This document shows, in pieces, positions 46,601-53,818 of a DNA stretch of 64,000 nt (within the stretch, counting starts at the first letter, position 1; each line of letters begins with the position of its first letter). The position numbers and the translations under genes were made by a program. The stretch covers positions 248,001 to 312,000 of the forward strand of contig JAFUPV010000002.1 in the NCBI GenBank assembly GCA_017472605.1. The letters are read 5' to 3'. The DNA comes from Lachnospiraceae bacterium. GTDB lineage: Bacteria > Bacillota > Clostridia > Lachnospirales > Lachnospiraceae. The notes beneath the pieces were generated by a model. The model saw only the letters and a program-made list of their open reading frames with translations, was not told the origin of the DNA and did not search any database.

Positions 46601-46931
46601 CCTCAGTCACACCAGTCTGTCCCCCGCAAGCCGCAGCCGTCACCTCAGCCGCACCGGTCTGTCCCTCGCAAGCCGCAGCCGTCACCTCATCCGCACCGGC
46701 CTGTCCCTCGCAAATCTCTGCCGACGCACTGCCAACTCTGACCGCCAGTACCTCCGGATCCGATACCGTCCAGACGACATCCTCGGCACCATATTTTTTC
46801 GATAATATCTCTGCCTTTACGATAAACGAACTTCCAAATCCGTCCCACTCCAGGAAATCCGTAAAATTCTTATTTCCAACATATAACGCGTATTGCGTTC
46901 TGTCCAATGCAATCCCCAATTTTTCCGACAT
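43689..46931 (-). CDS. GH28 polygalacturonase-like enzyme with Ig-like (Big) domains
   Basis: A 1080-residue protein. The catalytic right-handed beta-helix begins near 637 (VLNVLDYGARGDD) and has NGDGIDPE (near 877), TTGDDAVAVKSG (near 898), GFGVGSE and WFKTLRWRGG, the GH28 Asp/Asp-Asp/His/Arg-Lys set. Before it are several bacterial Ig-like (Big_2) domains and a fibronectin-III-like segment. No signal peptide is visible, which is odd for Big-domain proteins. A 14-residue repeat lies at about 46567-46737. The ATG at 46931 has GGAG 6 bases upstream. It likely trims pectic oligosaccharides. Confidence 0.88.
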   Translation of the reverse strand: MSEKLGIALDRTQYALYVGNKNFTDFLEWDGFGSSFIVKAEILSKKYGAEDVVWTVSDPEVLAVRVGSASAEICEGQAGADEVTAAACEGQTGAAEVTAAACGGQTGVTEATAEICARRTGVAVVTAALPDGEKASCCVTVIDNTSRMTVRTMEFQTDRLKLSAGMEAELRVILYPKDYFQNGILDSSVSWESSDESVAVVTNGRVKAVGNGCAVITAISKDVGRRAQCEVTVQDQVKKSEIRCVREETAALSVGEQVCLQAESDSRIIWRSENRYVADVDENGVVTGYSSSDRQVVSEDGFQVSYEPGTVTIYATAEDGGAAAKFEVCVAAAKTEVSFVKMNMHRKTLTQNGEICMTAVFGPSSRLLPEIQWTTSDSAVVEVTPAADTVYGARQVLVRACGCGSAVITASCGGKSDCCVVKVTAEPVKVGAVVLEPEKALDVDEVYRFAPQGTEDAQDGRLLWIGTDGEIATVDREGTVQGYRPGTITVYAVARDSLSEEKCAAVLALGEMRIVSEEAVRAVLDQTVWGSCRVTVRESSPCLRNLHVPVETVTDHSVSLLWNRASMLQAAELDHYEIWMNQEGRGTCLGETSALSYPVRNLKPETAYRFTVKAIGADQTVLCEQTVSAATKEKSQVLNVLDYGARGDDSTCDTFAIQRAINECPENGTVYLPKGHVFRSGALFLKSNMTFQVDGVLIGSDNPTDYPRIISRWEGWRSLNQADWPNAYPNMPYNIYARSSLINAGTYDEGNPGELPPYHLENLVICGCGQINANGFSLSYNEGPCGAIQEPDCKEYYHVTKVSPVKTSFLRGRAISTHNVKNLFVRDLLVAYSPAWSVHSIFCENATYEQVKVVTQGNGQIGMGTEDVRQLGHILNGDGIDPECCVHVNICQCYFTTGDDAVAVKSGRNKEGNEMDKPNAYIRITDCTSAGSLGGFGVGSENAGGTHDVLIQNIHVERSAMNGIWFKTLRWRGGLTQNIQIRDMEVDTANAIARFSFDHSKGGMTNVVNPADELPRLRNLTLENVKGRNTRQGFLFTGLEDSCMEQIRMEGCDGGGAPGILRHVKEFVCVDSCVEMEEER

Positions 46932-47078
46932 TCTTTTCTCCACCTTCCCGTTGAAATGAAAATACTTCCTGAACAGTTTACCATATCTGCCGCCGAAACA
47001 AAAGCAGGTATTCGAAGTACAGAAAAAAAAGATTGCAATCTGGTAATATAACTTTATCCTCATTTGTGAAAGAATCCC

Positions 47079-47107
47079 TTGCCATATTCCGTTTTCTGTG
47101 TTATACT
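47079..47107 (+). promoter_or_regulatory. Promoter of the Rpn-like gene
   Basis: TTGCCA (47079-47084) and TATACT (47102-47107) with 17-base spacing, 90 bases before the ATG. Confidence 0.55.
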
Positions 47108-47196
47108 CGATATGGAACATGCATTTTATTCTTCGAAAACCTGTTTTCAGCAAGAATCTGCGGAATTCTCTCTGTCACTGTACGGAGGTTTCTGTC

Positions 47197-48510
47197 ATGA
47201 AAAATTCTAAGCTGAACAGAAGAAAAAAGAACAGAAATTCCAAAAGAAAAAAGCAGACAAGACTGCTGGCATCCGTCAATGGTGCAAACAGCAAAATCTC
47301 TGCTAACCATACAAAAAGAGAAAATGGAAATCCTTCCATCACTGCGCAAACGAAAAAATCAACCGCAGACTATGTTCATAATGCCGCTGTCCATTCACAA
47401 AATGCAAACAGCCGCACTCTTTTCAAAAATGCAACACTGACCTGTCAGTTTTTGAAAAACTATACCAATCTTTCGATTTTCAAGGATCTGAAACCGGAAG
47501 ATATCGAGGATGTTACAGAAAAATATCAGGCTTTTCTTGGCATTGAATTCGAATCCGATACAATCAAACGAATCCGAATTCAGCTCAACGGAAATGAAGA
47601 ATCCATTTTTGTAATTCCTCTCATTGAACATAAAAGCTCTGTGGACTATGACGTGGCCATGCAGCTTCTCCGCTATATGACCGTGATCTGGTACGACTAT
47701 CGAAACGAAGAGAACGCGAAAAAAAGCGGTTTCAGCAGGCTGAAATCGTTTCGCTACCCTCTCATCATTCCTCTTGTCTACTATGAGGGCAGCGCGAACT
47801 GGACAGCTGATCTCCATCTGCGTGACCGGATCAGTCACTGGGAACTTGCTGAACAGTTTGTTCCCGATTTCACCTATCAGGTAGTTCGTGTACATGACTA
47901 TACAAATGATGATCTGAAAAACAAAAGCGATGAGTTTTCACTCGCTTTAATGTTTAATCGCTTACAAACGGTAAAAGATTATACAGAGTTCGTTGAAACA
48001 TCCAGGGACTTTGTGAATCGAATCTACGCAAACGCACCGGAAGATATCAAAAAAATCTTTCAGGATATTCTCTGGTCCCTGCTGATCAAAATGAACGTCC
48101 CTACGGACGAAGCACAAAAGATGGTTGAAGAAATGGAGGCGGACGGTATGGGATATCTTTTTGAAAACATGGAAAAAATAGATATACAGGCAGAACGCCG
48201 CAATACCATGCTTGCGCGAAAAGACGCAGAGATTGCCAGACTGGAAGCAGAGATCGCGAAACTTGAAAAAGAACAGGCATCACACGATGCCGAGCAGGCA
48301 AAACGTGATGCCGAGCAGGCAAAACGTGATGCCGAAATCGCCAAGCGCGAAACAGAGCAGAATAAAGCTGTTTTAACAGCTATTTTCGCCCCGCTGATTG
48401 CCCAGTGCAAGGCAGAACAGCTTACCAGAGAAGAAACAATCAGCAGACTTCTGGAACTCTATCCGATGATTTCCAGAAACGCGCTGGAACGACTCCTTGA
48501 TACCAATTGA
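47197..48510 (+). CDS. Rpn/PD-(D/E)XK nuclease-family putative transposase
   Basis: A 437-residue protein. The N-terminus is very basic. The core (about 75-290) has the family pattern: KNATLTCQFLKNY, ELIEHKSS-like Glu-X-Lys (LIEHKSSVDY) and PLIIPLVYYEG. The C-terminus holds a coiled-coil made of AEQAKRD repeats (about 345-395). These proteins nick or cleave DNA and are linked to recombination or mobile elements. The ATG at 47197 follows GGAGG 8 bases upstream. It is divergent from GH28. Activity is unproven here. Confidence 0.85.
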   Translation: MKNSKLNRRKKNRNSKRKKQTRLLASVNGANSKISANHTKRENGNPSITAQTKKSTADYVHNAAVHSQNANSRTLFKNATLTCQFLKNYTNLSIFKDLKPEDIEDVTEKYQAFLGIEFESDTIKRIRIQLNGNEESIFVIPLIEHKSSVDYDVAMQLLRYMTVIWYDYRNEENAKKSGFSRLKSFRYPLIIPLVYYEGSANWTADLHLRDRISHWELAEQFVPDFTYQVVRVHDYTNDDLKNKSDEFSLALMFNRLQTVKDYTEFVETSRDFVNRIYANAPEDIKKIFQDILWSLLIKMNVPTDEAQKMVEEMEADGMGYLFENMEKIDIQAERRNTMLARKDAEIARLEAEIAKLEKEQASHDAEQAKRDAEQAKRDAEIAKRETEQNKAVLTAIFAPLIAQCKAEQLTREETISRLLELYPMISRNALERLLDTN

Positions 48511-48563
48511 ACATGATAACGAATTGTAACAGAGAGTAATTTCGTAACAGATGCATGTACCAG

Positions 48564-48595
48564 GCAGCCATTTTGCAATCACGCAAAATGGCTGC
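48564..48595 (+). terminator. Terminator-like hairpin after the Rpn-like gene
   Basis: GCAGCCATTTTGC and GCAAAATGGCTGC pair perfectly around a 6-base loop, 53 bases past the stop. No long T run follows. Confidence 0.5.
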
Positions 48596-48805
48596 TCCTG
48601 TCTTTGCCGGCAAAATTCCCAGGAACACACCGTAACTTGTCCGATTGCATCCCTCCAGTCCGGACACAGATTCCACACCACAAATAATCTGTCAAAACCG
48701 GTTTTCATTTTCCGGATTATCAGTTATAATCAGGGTAACATATCTGCAGCAAACCAGTCACTTTTACTGATGCAGATACTTAAAACGCTACAGGAGGCAA
48801 GACTT

Positions 48806-49549
48806 ATGTTAAAAGGAAAATTAGCTGTCGTAACCGGCGGCACAAGAGGGATCGGATACGCAATCGTTAAGAAGTATCTGGAAAATGGCGCAAAAGTAGT
48901 TCTCTTCGGTTCCAGACAGGAAACCGTTGACAAGGCACTGGCATCCCTCAAAGAGCTGAACGCAGACTGGGAAGTAGAAGGCGACTGCCCGAACCTGACC
49001 GATCCGGAGTCCGTAAAAGCGGCGATCCTGAAAGTAAAGGAGAAATTCGGTAAGATCGATATTCTGGTAAACAATGCCGGTGTTTCCGACAGCACCAAGA
49101 TCGACAATTACCCGCCGGAGCAGTTCCAGAAGGTAATGAACCTGAACGTCAACGCAATCTTCAATGCCATTCAGCCAACGGTTGCCATCATGAAGGAGCA
49201 GGGCGGCGGATGCATCCTCAATACCAGTTCCATGGTAAGTATCAGCGGACAGCCTGGCGGTGTTGCTTACCCGGCAAGTAAATATGCAGTAAACGGCCTG
49301 ACCTGGTCCCTGGCAAGAGAACTTGGACCGAGCAACATCCGTGTAAACGCAGTTGCTCCCGGAATCACCAGAACTGACATGGTTGCAGCTCTGCCGGAGC
49401 AGATGATCCAGCCGCTGATCAACACCATTCCACTGCGCCGCGTCGGCGAGCCGGAGGACGTTGCAAATGCCTTCCTCTTCCTTGCAAGTGATATGGCAAG
49501 CTATGTAACCGGTGAGATCCTTTCCGTTGATGGTGCTGCACGTTCCTGA
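48806..49549 (+). CDS. SDR oxidoreductase, BaiA/hydroxysteroid dehydrogenase-like
   Basis: A 247-residue NAD(P)-dependent dehydrogenase. The motifs are TGGTRGIG, NNAG, the catalytic Ser in NTSSMV and YPASK. Beyond the generic SDR pattern it shares with BaiA a cofactor-binding FGSR.QETVDKALASLKEL segment and the end LASD.AS.VT..LSVDGA.R. BaiA proteins of gut clostridia oxidise the 3-alpha hydroxyl of bile-acid CoA esters. FabG-like reductases are the alternative. AGGAGG lies 8 bases before the ATG, and a promoter-like TATAAT lies about 85 bases upstream. Confidence 0.8.
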   Translation: MLKGKLAVVTGGTRGIGYAIVKKYLENGAKVVLFGSRQETVDKALASLKELNADWEVEGDCPNLTDPESVKAAILKVKEKFGKIDILVNNAGVSDSTKIDNYPPEQFQKVMNLNVNAIFNAIQPTVAIMKEQGGGCILNTSSMVSISGQPGGVAYPASKYAVNGLTWSLARELGPSNIRVNAVAPGITRTDMVAALPEQMIQPLINTIPLRRVGEPEDVANAFLFLASDMASYVTGEILSVDGAARS

Positions 49550-49605
49550 TCTTAACAGGCAGCTCTGATATCACAATATCAATCAAACGATTCTTGTTTT
49601 TTCAA

Positions 49606-49640
49606 CATCAGGCAGCCAGAAGAAATCTGGCTGCCTGATG
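49606..49640 (+). terminator. Terminator of the BaiA-like gene
   Basis: CATCAGGCAGCCAGA and TCTGGCTGCCTGATG form a 15-base perfect stem with a 5-base loop, preceded by a T-rich tract and followed by CTTTGC. Confidence 0.8.
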
Positions 49641-49650
49641 CTTTGCTTAT

Positions 49651-49691
49651 GAATCCGATTGAACGTTCCAGTGACACGTTCAATCGGATTC
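49651..49691. repeat. Single copy of the hairpin repeat family, opposite orientation
   Basis: A 16-base perfect inverted repeat (arms 49651-49666 and 49676-49691) with loop TCCAGTGAC. Read on the minus strand, the loop is GTCACTGGA and the flank is ATAAGCAA, matching the units at 11395 and 53660. It lies at the 3' end of the HTH gene and may serve as its terminator. Confidence 0.75.
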
Positions 49692-49694
49692 CTT

Positions 49695-49979
49695 TCATAT
49701 CAAATCAATCTTTAACCTCTTTCCAAGCGACTCAGCCACCTTCGTCAGAAAATCCAGACTCGGATTATAGTTTCCACTCTCCAGCCTGGATATATTGCTC
49801 TTCTGCGTTCCGACTCTGCGGGCAAGTTCCGACTGTGTCATGTTCTGTTCTTTTCTGGCTGCAATAATCTGTTCAATTGCTTCATATCTTGGCTTCAGTT
49901 TTTCATACTCAATCCGAAACTCCTCGTCTTTAAGCATTTCTTCCTTTACCAGCTCAAATGATATGCCAACTTTACTCAC
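49695..49979 (-). CDS. Small XRE-family regulator, HigA-like antitoxin without a visible toxin
   Basis: A 94-residue protein. The HTH (NMTQSELARRVGTQKSNISRLESG) is in the C-terminal half, and the end SLDFLTKVAESLGKRLKIDLI is typical of HigA-2/antitoxin-type proteins. The start codon is GTG at 49979, supported by GGAGG 7 bases upstream. No toxin gene is next to it: upstream is a promoter region, downstream is a repeat. It may be an orphan antitoxin or a regulator. Confidence 0.8.
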   Translation of the reverse strand: MSKVGISFELVKEEMLKDEEFRIEYEKLKPRYEAIEQIIAARKEQNMTQSELARRVGTQKSNISRLESGNYNPSLDFLTKVAESLGKRLKIDLI

Positions 49980-50018
49980 TTCTACTCCTCCTTCGATAAT
50001 CTTCCATATATCTTTTGT

Positions 50019-50047
50019 ATGTTATCGTATATGATAACTCATGTCAA
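50019..50047 (-). promoter_or_regulatory. Promoter and operator of the HigA-like gene
   Basis: On the minus strand TTGACA (50042-50047) and TAACAT (50019-50024), spacer 17. The palindrome GTTATC...GATAAC (50021-50038) overlaps the spacer and -10, a typical autoregulatory operator. Confidence 0.7.
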
Positions 50048-50170
50048 TCAGTTCATTCTCTCACTCTATCATTTTTACCCATACTCTTCAACAAAAATCC
50101 ATCTACTTTTTTCGCACTTATTGACATACTTAGCCTGAATACTCAAAGATACAACAATGAGAAAAACGCA

Positions 50171-51619
50171 CTACGGAAATTTCCCGCAGTGCGCTCCTTT
50201 CGCCGACATTACACCGATTTCTTCTTTTCCTTTCATTCCTTCACTCTGCGAATCTGAATCGCCATATACTGCCGTCCCGGCAGCTCCACCCGGTGTCAGC
50301 TCCTCCGGAACCGCCCGCGCCTCATCCCACTCCGCCTGAACCGGAGCCAGACCGATACCCGGCGTCTCCTTCATCACATCCAGCAGAAACTGAAACCGCT
50401 TATGGCTCTCTCCGTGAAGCTCACCGCCATGCGACCACCACAGAATATCCTCCGGGTGAAAATATGTCTCTCCATGACCCGGATAACCGCCCCTGCAGAC
50501 CGCTTCCCAGAACCGCCGCACCATTTCCTCTGCCGTGATGTTGCCCCAGCCGAACTGGATGTTTCCCTCATAGGCAATTTCATCCATCACCACCGGCTTG
50601 CCGTAACGGGTTCTCCACTCTGTCACCATCTCCGAAGACTTATACAGATCCACACGCTGAATGCTGCAGTGCGTGATCCACGGTCTGGTGTAGTCATAAT
50701 GCTTTGCACAGTTATGGATGGAACGCATGTGATGATAGGGATCCTTTTTGCAGAGAATTGCCGCGTAACGTTCCCAGTCCGCAATTGTCTTGTGGGGCAT
50801 CAGATCATATTCATTAGCAAGAGACCACCAGACATTGCTGTAGGCACTGAATCTTGCAGCCGCATAGTTCCAGTACCGGTCATCCGCCTCTTTGCTCATC
50901 CGGGAAAAGCCCCAGCGGTCATAGGGGTGCATCATGATCAGGTCCGCTTCAATTCCCAGTTCCTGCAGCTTTCTGATGCATGTCTCAATATGCCTGAAAT
51001 GCTCCGGATTAAACCTTGTAAAATCCCACTCATTTCCCTCTGTCTTACCCGTGTAACTCCAGAAATTCTCTTTCGTCAGGACAGAAGAATCCATAGGTGT
51101 TCCCACATAGGGATAGGAACGTGGCTCCCGCAGATTATAGTCGTAGTGCTTGGGGAAAACGCAGAAACGGATCTTATTAAACGCGCTTTCCTTCAGGGTC
51201 TTCAACGTCGTTTCAATCAGTTCATCGCTCTGCAGTTCCCATACATAGCAGGTGGTTCCGATGGAATAGTAGGGCGTTCCATCCTCATATGCCATGTGCC
51301 AGGTGTTGGCAACACGAACCGGTCCGTGATTCCATCTTTCCGGCTCCGTTACCTGAAATCTTCCCTCGCAGGGATTCCCCGCCTCCAGAAAGCTGCTTTC
51401 CACACAAAATGTATACTCTCCCTCAAAGGATGGCATAAACCGCACTCTGTAAATTCCATCGCCATCATAAAAACCGTCGCAGGAAACCGTTTCATTCTGA
51501 CTGTGGAATACACCGCGAATCCATTGCTCTGTAAACGGATTTCCTTCTTCCGGTCCATGTATCGCTGCTTCAAATACACCAAAACGATGGCATTCATTTC
51601 TGTAAATTAACTGATTCAA
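50171..51619 (-). CDS. DUF5060/DUF5605-type glycoside hydrolase, C-terminus damaged
   Basis: A 482-residue protein whose first 430 residues match the DUF5060 (N-terminal, EGNPFTEQWIRGVF) plus TIM-barrel DUF4038/DUF5605 architecture of apiosidase-like enzymes (RWGFSRMSKEADD, WWSLANEYDL, VMDEIAYEGNIQFGW, HGETYFHPEDILWWSHGG). The start is TTG at 51619 with AAAGGAG 7 bases before it; no ATG is suitable. After AVPEELTPGG the frame goes off, and the expected final strand appears in another frame as VELPGRQYMAIQIRRVKE. So a middle piece of about 50 residues is missing, with a frameshift. It may be a pseudogene. Confidence 0.8.
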   Translation of the reverse strand: MNQLIYRNECHRFGVFEAAIHGPEEGNPFTEQWIRGVFHSQNETVSCDGFYDGDGIYRVRFMPSFEGEYTFCVESSFLEAGNPCEGRFQVTEPERWNHGPVRVANTWHMAYEDGTPYYSIGTTCYVWELQSDELIETTLKTLKESAFNKIRFCVFPKHYDYNLREPRSYPYVGTPMDSSVLTKENFWSYTGKTEGNEWDFTRFNPEHFRHIETCIRKLQELGIEADLIMMHPYDRWGFSRMSKEADDRYWNYAAARFSAYSNVWWSLANEYDLMPHKTIADWERYAAILCKKDPYHHMRSIHNCAKHYDYTRPWITHCSIQRVDLYKSSEMVTEWRTRYGKPVVMDEIAYEGNIQFGWGNITAEEMVRRFWEAVCRGGYPGHGETYFHPEDILWWSHGGELHGESHKRFQFLLDVMKETPGIGLAPVQAEWDEARAVPEELTPGGAAGTAVYGDSDSQSEGMKGKEEIGVMSAKGAHCGKFP

Positions 51620-51734
51620 AGTAATTCTCCTTTTCCTGATTTTCAGATAGCTCCAGTATATCAGAAAGAATTTCATTTCACAATGAATAATCACAAAGTC
51701 AAAAAACGGTTCCACTCTGATTTGCTTCCTCATA

Positions 51735-51763
51735 TTGACGATTCCATTTCGGCGATTTATAAT
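51735..51763 (+). promoter_or_regulatory. Promoter of the oligopeptidase gene
   Basis: TTGACG (51735-51740) and TATAAT (51758-51763) with 17-base spacing, 94 bases before the ATG. Confidence 0.65.
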
Positions 51764-51856
51764 GAAACCAATTGGTTTATTTGCTTAACGTATGAAAGCT
51801 GATTCCATGCGTTCCCCGCTGCCAATCAACTTTACTCAGAAAGGAATTCGATCATC

Positions 51857-53659
51857 ATGGAACTGAAAGCAAGAAAAGATGTCCCGGTGGAACTCACCTG
51901 GGACCTGTCCTTAATTTATGAAACCGAAGAAGCAATGCTCGCGGACGCAGACAGACTGAAAGAGCTCTGCGCTCACATCGAAACCACCTACAAGGGAAAA
52001 CTGAACACACCGGAAACCATCAACGCCTGCCTGGATGAATACCGCGAGGTATACCGCCTTGTTGTCCTCACCGGAAACTACTGCGACCTGGCAGCCTCCG
52101 TCGATTACTATGACAGCTACAATCAGGAACGCAACGAAAAAATGAACCGCCTCACTTCCGATGTCTTCAGCCGTCTCAGCTTTATTGAGAGTGAAATCAG
52201 CGAGCAGAGCGTGGAAACCCTGAAGGCAACGATCGAACTTGCATCCGCAAACAGACTTTACCTGCAGGATATCCTTCGCAACAAGCCCCACCTTCTCCAC
52301 CCGGAGACAGAGCGTGTTCTTGCAGCTCTTTCTCAGACCATCCATGCGCCGTCCCAGATTTATAACATGGCAAAACTGGCTGACATGCGTTTCCCGTCTT
52401 TTACCGTGAATGATAAGGAATATCCCCTTGGCTATTCCCTGTTCGAGGACGACTATGAATATGAATCCAATACTGAGGTTCGCCGCGCCGCATTCGAAAC
52501 CTTTTCCGCAAAACTGAGACAATATGAAAACGTAACCGCCGCGGCTTACAACACCCAGATTCAGACAGAAAAGACCATGGCAACCCTGCGCGGCTTTGAC
52601 TCCATTTTCGACAGTCTCCTGTTCCCGCAGAAAGTCACCAGAGAGCTTTACAACCGCCAGATTGATCTGATTACCGAAAAGCTGGCTCCTCACATGCGCA
52701 AATATGCCCGCCTGCTGAAGAAAATCCACAAGCTGGACAAGATGACCTTCGCTGACCTGAAAATCTCCGTTGACCCGGAATATGATCCGACCGTCACCAT
52801 CGAGCAGTCCAGAACCTATATTAAGGAAGGACTTTCCATTCTTGGCGAGGAATATGTTTCAATGGTAAATGAAGCCTATGACAAGCGCTGGGTTGACTTT
52901 GCCCAGAATGCCGGAAAATCCACCGGCGGTTTCTGCGCAAGCCCCTACGGAAAGGGTTCCTACATTCTTCTGAGCTGGAACAACCGGATGGCAGATGTCT
53001 TCACCCTTGCCCATGAACTTGGTCATGCCGGTCACTTCAAGGCCTGCAACAGCGCACAGTCCATCTTCGACACCGATGTTTCCACCTACTTCGTGGAGGC
53101 TCCGTCCACCATGAACGAGCTCCTTCTGGCTCACCACATGCTGAAATCCAATCCGGACAAACGGTTCCGCCGCTGGGTACTTTCCTGCATGATCAGCAAG
53201 ACCTACTACCACAACTTCGTCACCCATCTGCTGGAGGCGGCTTACCAGCGCGAGGTCTACAAGATCATCGACGCAGGCGGCAGTGTTCAGGCAGAAACCT
53301 TAAACCGCATCAAAAAGGAAACACTCCAGAAATTCTGGGGCGACGATGTGGAGATCATTGACGGCGCAGAACTGACCTGGATGCGCCAGCCCCACTACTA
53401 CATGGGCCTCTACTCCTACACCTACAGCGCCGGCCTGACCGTGGCAACTCAGGTCTGCAAGCGCATCGAAACAGAGGGCCAGCCGGCTGTGGAGGACTGG
53501 AAAAAGGTTCTTGCTGCCGGAAGCACAAAGACCCCGATTGAACTGGCTCAGATGGCAGGCATCGACATCACTACCGACGCGCCGCTGCTGGATACCATTG
53601 AGACAATCGGCGGTATGATCGATGAAATCTGGAAGCTGACGGAGGAATTGGAAGGATAA
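51857..53659 (+). CDS. pepF: Oligoendopeptidase F (M3 metallopeptidase)
   Basis: A cytoplasmic zinc peptidase of 600 residues, the usual length for PepF. The zinc motif is HELGH in LAHELGHAGHFKAC, followed by EAPSTMNELLLAHHM with the third ligand Glu. The C-terminus holds the substrate-binding YMGLYSYTYSAGL. The N-terminal helical domain starts at PVELTWDLSLIYETEEAM. It cleaves medium peptides inside the cell. The ribosome site AAAGGA is somewhat far from the ATG. Its 3' end is followed by two repeat units and a terminator. Confidence 0.95.
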   Translation: MELKARKDVPVELTWDLSLIYETEEAMLADADRLKELCAHIETTYKGKLNTPETINACLDEYREVYRLVVLTGNYCDLAASVDYYDSYNQERNEKMNRLTSDVFSRLSFIESEISEQSVETLKATIELASANRLYLQDILRNKPHLLHPETERVLAALSQTIHAPSQIYNMAKLADMRFPSFTVNDKEYPLGYSLFEDDYEYESNTEVRRAAFETFSAKLRQYENVTAAAYNTQIQTEKTMATLRGFDSIFDSLLFPQKVTRELYNRQIDLITEKLAPHMRKYARLLKKIHKLDKMTFADLKISVDPEYDPTVTIEQSRTYIKEGLSILGEEYVSMVNEAYDKRWVDFAQNAGKSTGGFCASPYGKGSYILLSWNNRMADVFTLAHELGHAGHFKACNSAQSIFDTDVSTYFVEAPSTMNELLLAHHMLKSNPDKRFRRWVLSCMISKTYYHNFVTHLLEAAYQREVYKIIDAGGSVQAETLNRIKKETLQKFWGDDVEIIDGAELTWMRQPHYYMGLYSYTYSAGLTVATQVCKRIETEGQPAVEDWKKVLAAGSTKTPIELAQMAGIDITTDAPLLDTIETIGGMIDEIWKLTEELEG

Positions 53660-53751
53660 TCCGATCAGACGTGTCACTGGCACGTCTGCCTGGATGCATA
53701 AGCAATCCGATCAGACGTGTCACTGGCACGTCTGCCTGGATGCGAAAGCAG
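53660..53751 (+). repeat. Tandem pair of 46-base hairpin repeats (copies C and D)
   Basis: Units begin with TCCGATCA at 53660 and 53706. Each has the stem GACGTG...CACGTC around TCACTGG and a tail CTGGATGC. Compared with copies A and B, the stem bases change on both arms together while the loop and tail stay the same. Confidence 0.85.
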
Positions 53752-53758
53752 CATAAAA

Positions 53759-53799
53759 CACAGGAGCACCAGCCATAACCATTTGGCTGATGCTCCTGT
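53759..53799. terminator. Terminator between pepF and the HTH gene
   Basis: ACAGGAGCACCAGCCA and TGGCTGATGCTCCTGT pair with one mismatch around a 9-base loop, then CATTTTC. It serves two convergent genes. Confidence 0.75.
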
Positions 53800-53818
53800 C
53801 ATTTTCGATCCATCTCGT

